From the NCBI GenBank assembly GCA_029210545.1, contig JARGFV010000104.1:1-8478 (forward strand): a stretch of 8,478 nt of DNA, written 5' to 3'. Source of the DNA: a bacterium (GTDB taxonomy: Bacteria; BMS3Abin14). Under the pieces are notes generated by a model. It had not been told where the DNA came from, did no database searches, and saw nothing but the letters and a program-made list of their open reading frames with translations. Positions 5,719 through 8,478 of this stretch are shown piece by piece. Every line of letters begins with the position of its first letter. Position 1 is the first letter of the stretch. The translations under genes were made by a program, and so were the position numbers.

Positions 5719-7050
5719 ATGGGCAGGGAAGCTGATATGAAAACCGACAGGGAGACCGGCGAGTGCCTTAACGGCGGTCCCGGTTATTCGAAGATGGATG
5801 TCTCGGAGGAGGACCGATCCATCGCCATCGCCAGGTCCGCGGAAGTGAGGGAACTGGACGCCGGGTACTTTGCCGTCAAGGACCAGATCCCCACCGGCCT
5901 GAAGCTCGCGGACCGGTACCGGGAAAGGCGTGATCTGATACTGAAGGTCCTCGGGGGGACCCTGGAGGATTGGGACGACTACAGGTGGCAGCTGCGCAAC
6001 CGGATCCACGACGTGGATATACTGGGGCGGATCATCAGCCTCACCGAAAAGGAGCGCCAGGATATCGCCATGACGGGTCAGCAGTACCGGTGGGGCATCT
6101 CGCCCTACTACGCGAGCCTCATGGACCCTGAAGATTCCCGTTGCCCGGTCAGGCTCCAGGCGGTCCCCAGCATCCACGAGTACCTGGACGATTCGGAAGT
6201 CCGTGACCCCATGATCATCAAGTACAACAGCCCGGCCCCCCTCGTCTCCAGGCTTTACCCCGACCGGCTCATCATCAACGTCACCAACGCATGCGCCATG
6301 TTCTGCCGGCACTGCCTGAGGCGCAAGGATATCGACCACAGCGACGTGACCTACCCGAGAGAGATGCTGGGGAAGGCCATCGCCTACGTCCGGGAATCCC
6401 CCGAGATCAGGGACGTCCTGCTCACGGGAGGGGACGCCCTGTCCCTGTCCGATGAAAAGCTGGATTTTATCCTCACCGAGCTCGACAAGATCCCCCACGT
6501 GGAGATCAAACGCCTCGGTTCCCGAATGCCCTGCGTGGTGCCCCAGAGGATCACCCCCGAGCTGTGCCGCATGCTCGAAAAGCACGATCCGGTGTACCTG
6601 AACACCCAGTTCAACCATCCCAGGGAGGTGACGGTCGAGGCTCGAAAAGCGGTGGACATGCTGACCCGGAGCGGCGTCGTGGTCCGGGACCAGACCGTCC
6701 TCCTCAAGGGTGTCAATGCCGACAAGTACGTCATGAAAAAGCTCATGCAGGAGCTTTTGCGCATCAAGGTCGCCCCCTACTATATTTTCAACTGCAAGAA
6801 GGTGGAAGGGCTGCGTCATTTCAGGCCGCCCATCGCCGAGGGGATCGAGATCATCGAGCACTTGAGGGGGCACACCTCGGGGATGGCTGTCCCGACGTTC
6901 ATCATTACTGCCCCTGACGGCCGGGGGAAAACACCCTTGAATCCGCAGTACCTGCTCAAACCCGCCGTCCATGGAAAAGCCCTCATCCGGACCTGGGGTG
7001 GACACATCCTGGAGTACGACGACGAACTTGAGGAGAACGGACAGCCGTGA
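5719..7050 (+). CDS. KamA-family radical SAM, PLP-dependent 2,3-aminomutase (glutamate-type pocket)
   Basis: This 443-residue enzyme belongs to the lysine 2,3-aminomutase family. These enzymes use an iron-sulfur cluster, S-adenosylmethionine and PLP to move the alpha-amino group of an amino acid to the beta carbon. Seen here: the cluster motif C192-AMF-C196-RH-C199, R201 at the position of the carboxylate-binding Arg134 of Clostridium subterminale LAM, the SAM motif GGD (237-239), YLNTQFNHPREVT (293-305), DQTVLLKGVNADKYVMKKL, and the PLP lysine K404 in APDGRGK. In LAM, Asp293 and Asp330 hold the lysine side-chain amine. At the same spacing (44 and 7 residues before the PLP lysine) this protein has K360 and T397. 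Glutamate 2,3-aminomutase of C. difficile has Lys and Asn there. A lysine substrate is therefore unlikely, and glutamate or a similar acid is the best guess, giving beta-glutamate. No acetyltransferase of the beta-lysine osmolyte pathway is adjacent. Confidence 0.88.
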   Translation: MGREADMKTDRETGECLNGGPGYSKMDVSEEDRSIAIARSAEVRELDAGYFAVKDQIPTGLKLADRYRERRDLILKVLGGTLEDWDDYRWQLRNRIHDVDILGRIISLTEKERQDIAMTGQQYRWGISPYYASLMDPEDSRCPVRLQAVPSIHEYLDDSEVRDPMIIKYNSPAPLVSRLYPDRLIINVTNACAMFCRHCLRRKDIDHSDVTYPREMLGKAIAYVRESPEIRDVLLTGGDALSLSDEKLDFILTELDKIPHVEIKRLGSRMPCVVPQRITPELCRMLEKHDPVYLNTQFNHPREVTVEARKAVDMLTRSGVVVRDQTVLLKGVNADKYVMKKLMQELLRIKVAPYYIFNCKKVEGLRHFRPPIAEGIEIIEHLRGHTSGMAVPTFIITAPDGRGKTPLNPQYLLKPAVHGKALIRTWGGHILEYDDELEENGQP

Positions 7051-8195
7051 TCGGACCAGAGATCCGGGACCGTGCCGGAGCGCTCAGGGTTGAAAGCCTC
7101 GATCTGCTCGAATCCCTTGTCCGCGTCAACAGCCACTCGGCCCACCCCGAGGGGATCAACCGCGTCGGCCAGCTGGTCCTCGACAGCCTTCCCGCCTCCA
7201 TGTCCGTCACCTTTGCCGCCGACGGCAACGGGGTCCGTCACCACGTGGCGGCCGGTCCGTGCGGGAGGGAGGAGAAGATCCTCCTTGTCGGACACCTGGA
7301 CACCGTGTTCCCCTACCGCGGAACCGGGGAGCCGTTCGAGACCGGCGGGGGACGGGTCGTTGGTCCCGGCACCGCGGACATGAAGGGCGGTGTGGTGGTC
7401 ATGATCCAGGCCCTGAAGATCCTGGACGGGCTGGGGCTGCTGGACCGGGTCCCGATCCGGTGCCTTTTCAACGGGGACGAGGAGGTGGGCTCGCCCTTTT
7501 CCTCCCGGATGGTCCGGGAGCTGGGCAAAAATGCCTCGTGCGGCCTTGTCTTCGAGGCCGGCGGTCTGGGTAACCAACTGGTGACGTCCCGAAGGGGAGT
7601 GATCCGCTACGACCTGACCTGCACGGGCAAGGCCCGCCACGCGGGTGTGAAGGAAGGTCCCAAAGCCAGCGCCATCGTGGAGATGGCGCGTCTCATCCTC
7701 GCCCTGGAGGAGCTAAACGACCAGGAAAGGGGCGTCTCCATCAACGTGGGGACGGTCAAGGGGGGCGTCGCCAACAACATCGTCCCGGACCAAGCACAGG
7801 CCCGCTTCGAGTTCCGGTTCCGGGACCCGGATACCGAAAGGGAGATCCTGGCCCGGTTCGACGAGATCGTAAAAAGCGTGTCCACCCCCGGCTGCGGCGC
7901 CCGGATGGACCTTCTTCACCGTCGTCCCGGGATGGTCCCCACGCCCGCTACCGACGAACTGGTCACCGTGGTCCTCGATGCCGCGGGGGAACTGGGGCAG
8001 TCCGTTGTGACCCAGAGCAGGGGAGGGGCCTCGGACGGGAACTTCCTTACGGAGATGGGCGTTCCGGTGATCGACGGCCTCGGCCCCGTGGGGGACCTGG
8101 ATCACTCAGCCGATGAGTATATCGTGGAGCAGTCGCTGCATGACCGGATCGCGCTGACGGCGCTGCTGCTGTGCAAACTGGCAGGGATCGCTTGA
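7047..8195 (+). CDS. M20 family metallopeptidase, carboxypeptidase G2-like
   Basis: This 382-residue di-zinc hydrolase should remove an amino acid from a peptide or N-acyl conjugate. The catalytic set is complete: H83 and D85 in VGHLDTVFP, the bridging D111 in GPGTADMKGG, the general base E145 and metal ligand E146 in NGDEEVGS, E170 in VFEAGG, and H353 in GPVGDLDHSADEY. The lid/dimer domain lies at about 185-295 and contains the typical GKARHAG (194-200). Motif order and wording are closest to carboxypeptidase G2 (glutamate carboxypeptidase) among the M20 enzymes I know. No signal peptide is seen, so it should be cytoplasmic. The GTG start at 7047 overlaps the aminomutase stop as GTGA and has AGGAG at 7031-7035, 11 nt upstream, which indicates translational coupling. 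It may release the beta-amino acid from a conjugate or supply glutamate. An ArgE/DapE-like deacylase role is the main alternative. Confidence 0.9.
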   Translation: MIGPEIRDRAGALRVESLDLLESLVRVNSHSAHPEGINRVGQLVLDSLPASMSVTFAADGNGVRHHVAAGPCGREEKILLVGHLDTVFPYRGTGEPFETGGGRVVGPGTADMKGGVVVMIQALKILDGLGLLDRVPIRCLFNGDEEVGSPFSSRMVRELGKNASCGLVFEAGGLGNQLVTSRRGVIRYDLTCTGKARHAGVKEGPKASAIVEMARLILALEELNDQERGVSINVGTVKGGVANNIVPDQAQARFEFRFRDPDTEREILARFDEIVKSVSTPGCGARMDLLHRRPGMVPTPATDELVTVVLDAAGELGQSVVTQSRGGASDGNFLTEMGVPVIDGLGPVGDLDHSADEYIVEQSLHDRIALTALLLCKLAGIA

Positions 8196-8226
8196 TCAGG
8201 AGCCAGGATCAAGTCAAAAGCTGTAA

Positions 8227-8281
8227 CACAGAGGGCCGCAGAGGCGGCCAACCCCGGCCGCACCACAGAGGCCCACAGAGA
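8227..8281 (+). repeat. CACAGAGG dispersed repeat
   Basis: The octamer CACAGAGG or a one-base variant occurs at 8227, 8237, 8264 and 8274, that is, as two pairs each spaced 10 nt. Between the pairs is a small hairpin, GCGGCC (8244-8249) with GGCCGC (8256-8261). Repeats of this wording are widespread in gene gaps of Deltaproteobacteria and other bacteria; I recognise the type from memory and know no function for it. Confidence 0.6.
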
Positions 8282-8289
8282 AAAACAGT

Positions 8290-8325
8290 TGTCATTGCGA
8301 GCTTATACCGGGCGAGGCAATCTCA
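8290..8325 (+). repeat. GTCATTGCGAG...GGCAATCTC dispersed repeat
   Basis: TGTCATTGCGAGC (8290-8302) and GGCGAGGCAATCTCA (8311-8325) are the two ends of a common bacterial intergenic repeat. ATTGC (8294-8298) and GCAAT (8317-8321) can pair. It directly abuts the CACAGAGG repeat. With the element at 8403-8478 it accounts for most of the 283-nt gene-free tail; 8326-8402 shows nothing I can name. Confidence 0.6.
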
Positions 8326-8402
8326 GGCCCTATGGCTGCAATGCTCTGATTTTCACCACTCATGATTTTTAGCTCTCCTTTGCGAAACTTCGCGATCCTT
8401 TT

Positions 8403-8478
8403 TTGATGGACTCGCAAAAAGTCCATCAACGCGCCCCGCGCGGGGCGCCCAAATCAATGACTCACTCCGTAAGTCATT
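8403..8478 (+). repeat. Composite hairpin repeat, copy D (runs to window end)
   Basis: TTGATGGACT (8403-8412) pairs with AGTCCATCAA (8420-8429) around CGCAAAA, and contains the 13-mer shared with 2-14. Next comes an 18-nt perfect palindrome, GCGCCCCGCGCGGGGCGC (8431-8448), which is the GC unit of the other copies. It is followed by CCAAATCAATGA and a 7-bp inverted repeat, AATGACT (8456-8462) with AGTCATT (8472-8478). The modules are the same as elsewhere but the order differs: the AGTCC stem comes before the GC unit. The element is probably cut by the window end. Confidence 0.75.

Noticed and set aside
5536-7005. Long minus-strand open frame (489 codons) opposite the ATP-grasp and aminomutase genes
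   Set aside because: It spans two well-supported genes on the other strand and has no recognisable motif; it results from codon bias.
8171-8365. Small plus-strand frame of 64 codons at the end of the peptidase gene
   Set aside because: It overlaps the peptidase 3' end out of frame and runs through dispersed repeats, with no ribosome-binding site.
1-8478. CRISPR array
   Set aside because: The repeats are hairpin modules with uneven spacing and different order, not direct repeats with uniform spacers, and no cas gene is present.

Overview
The window is a GC-rich bacterial segment with six protein-coding genes, all on the + strand, and gene gaps full of short hairpin-forming repeats. Strong Shine-Dalgarno sequences, a TAXI-type TRAP transporter, and dispersed repeats of the CACAGAGG, GTCATTGCGAG and TCGCAAAAAGTCC kinds suggest a Gram-negative anaerobe of the Deltaproteobacteria/Desulfobacterota type. 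That assignment is an inference; no marker gene is present.

Layout: (1) 1-190 is a leader with a two-hairpin repeat and a possible 8-codon minicistron. (2) 191-1180 encodes a TAXI-family periplasmic solute-binding protein. (3) 1181-1477 has no gene; it holds a strong GC hairpin, two tandem GC hairpin units, and an inverted copy of the leader repeat. (4) 1478-3610 encodes the fused TRAP permease. (5) 3611-3771 is a third copy of the composite repeat. (6) 3772-8195 is a tight run of four genes: a universal stress protein, an unassigned ATP-grasp ligase, a KamA-type radical SAM aminomutase and an M20 (carboxypeptidase G2-like) metallopeptidase. (7) 8196-8478 has no gene and is a mosaic of several dispersed repeat families.

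How the genes may work together: the first two genes form a secondary transporter for a small organic anion or amino acid, and the Usp protein is a plausible regulator, as TeaD is for the TeaABC TRAP transporter. The radical SAM protein keeps the catalytic parts of lysine 2,3-aminomutase (CxxxCxxC, GGD, PLP lysine, carboxylate-binding Arg). Both aspartates that bind the lysine side-chain amine are replaced, by Lys360 and Thr397, at exactly the expected spacing. Glutamate 2,3-aminomutase has Lys and Asn at these two positions, so an acidic substrate such as glutamate is more likely than lysine. The ATP-grasp enzyme could conjugate the resulting beta-amino acid and the M20 enzyme could cleave such a conjugate. 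A structurally characterised TAXI binding protein binds glutamate, and carboxypeptidase G2 releases C-terminal glutamate, so a glutamate/beta-glutamate theme is consistent. The pathway as a whole is a hypothesis; this combination (TAXI transporter, Usp, ATP-grasp, KamA-like, M20) is the most interesting candidate system in the window.
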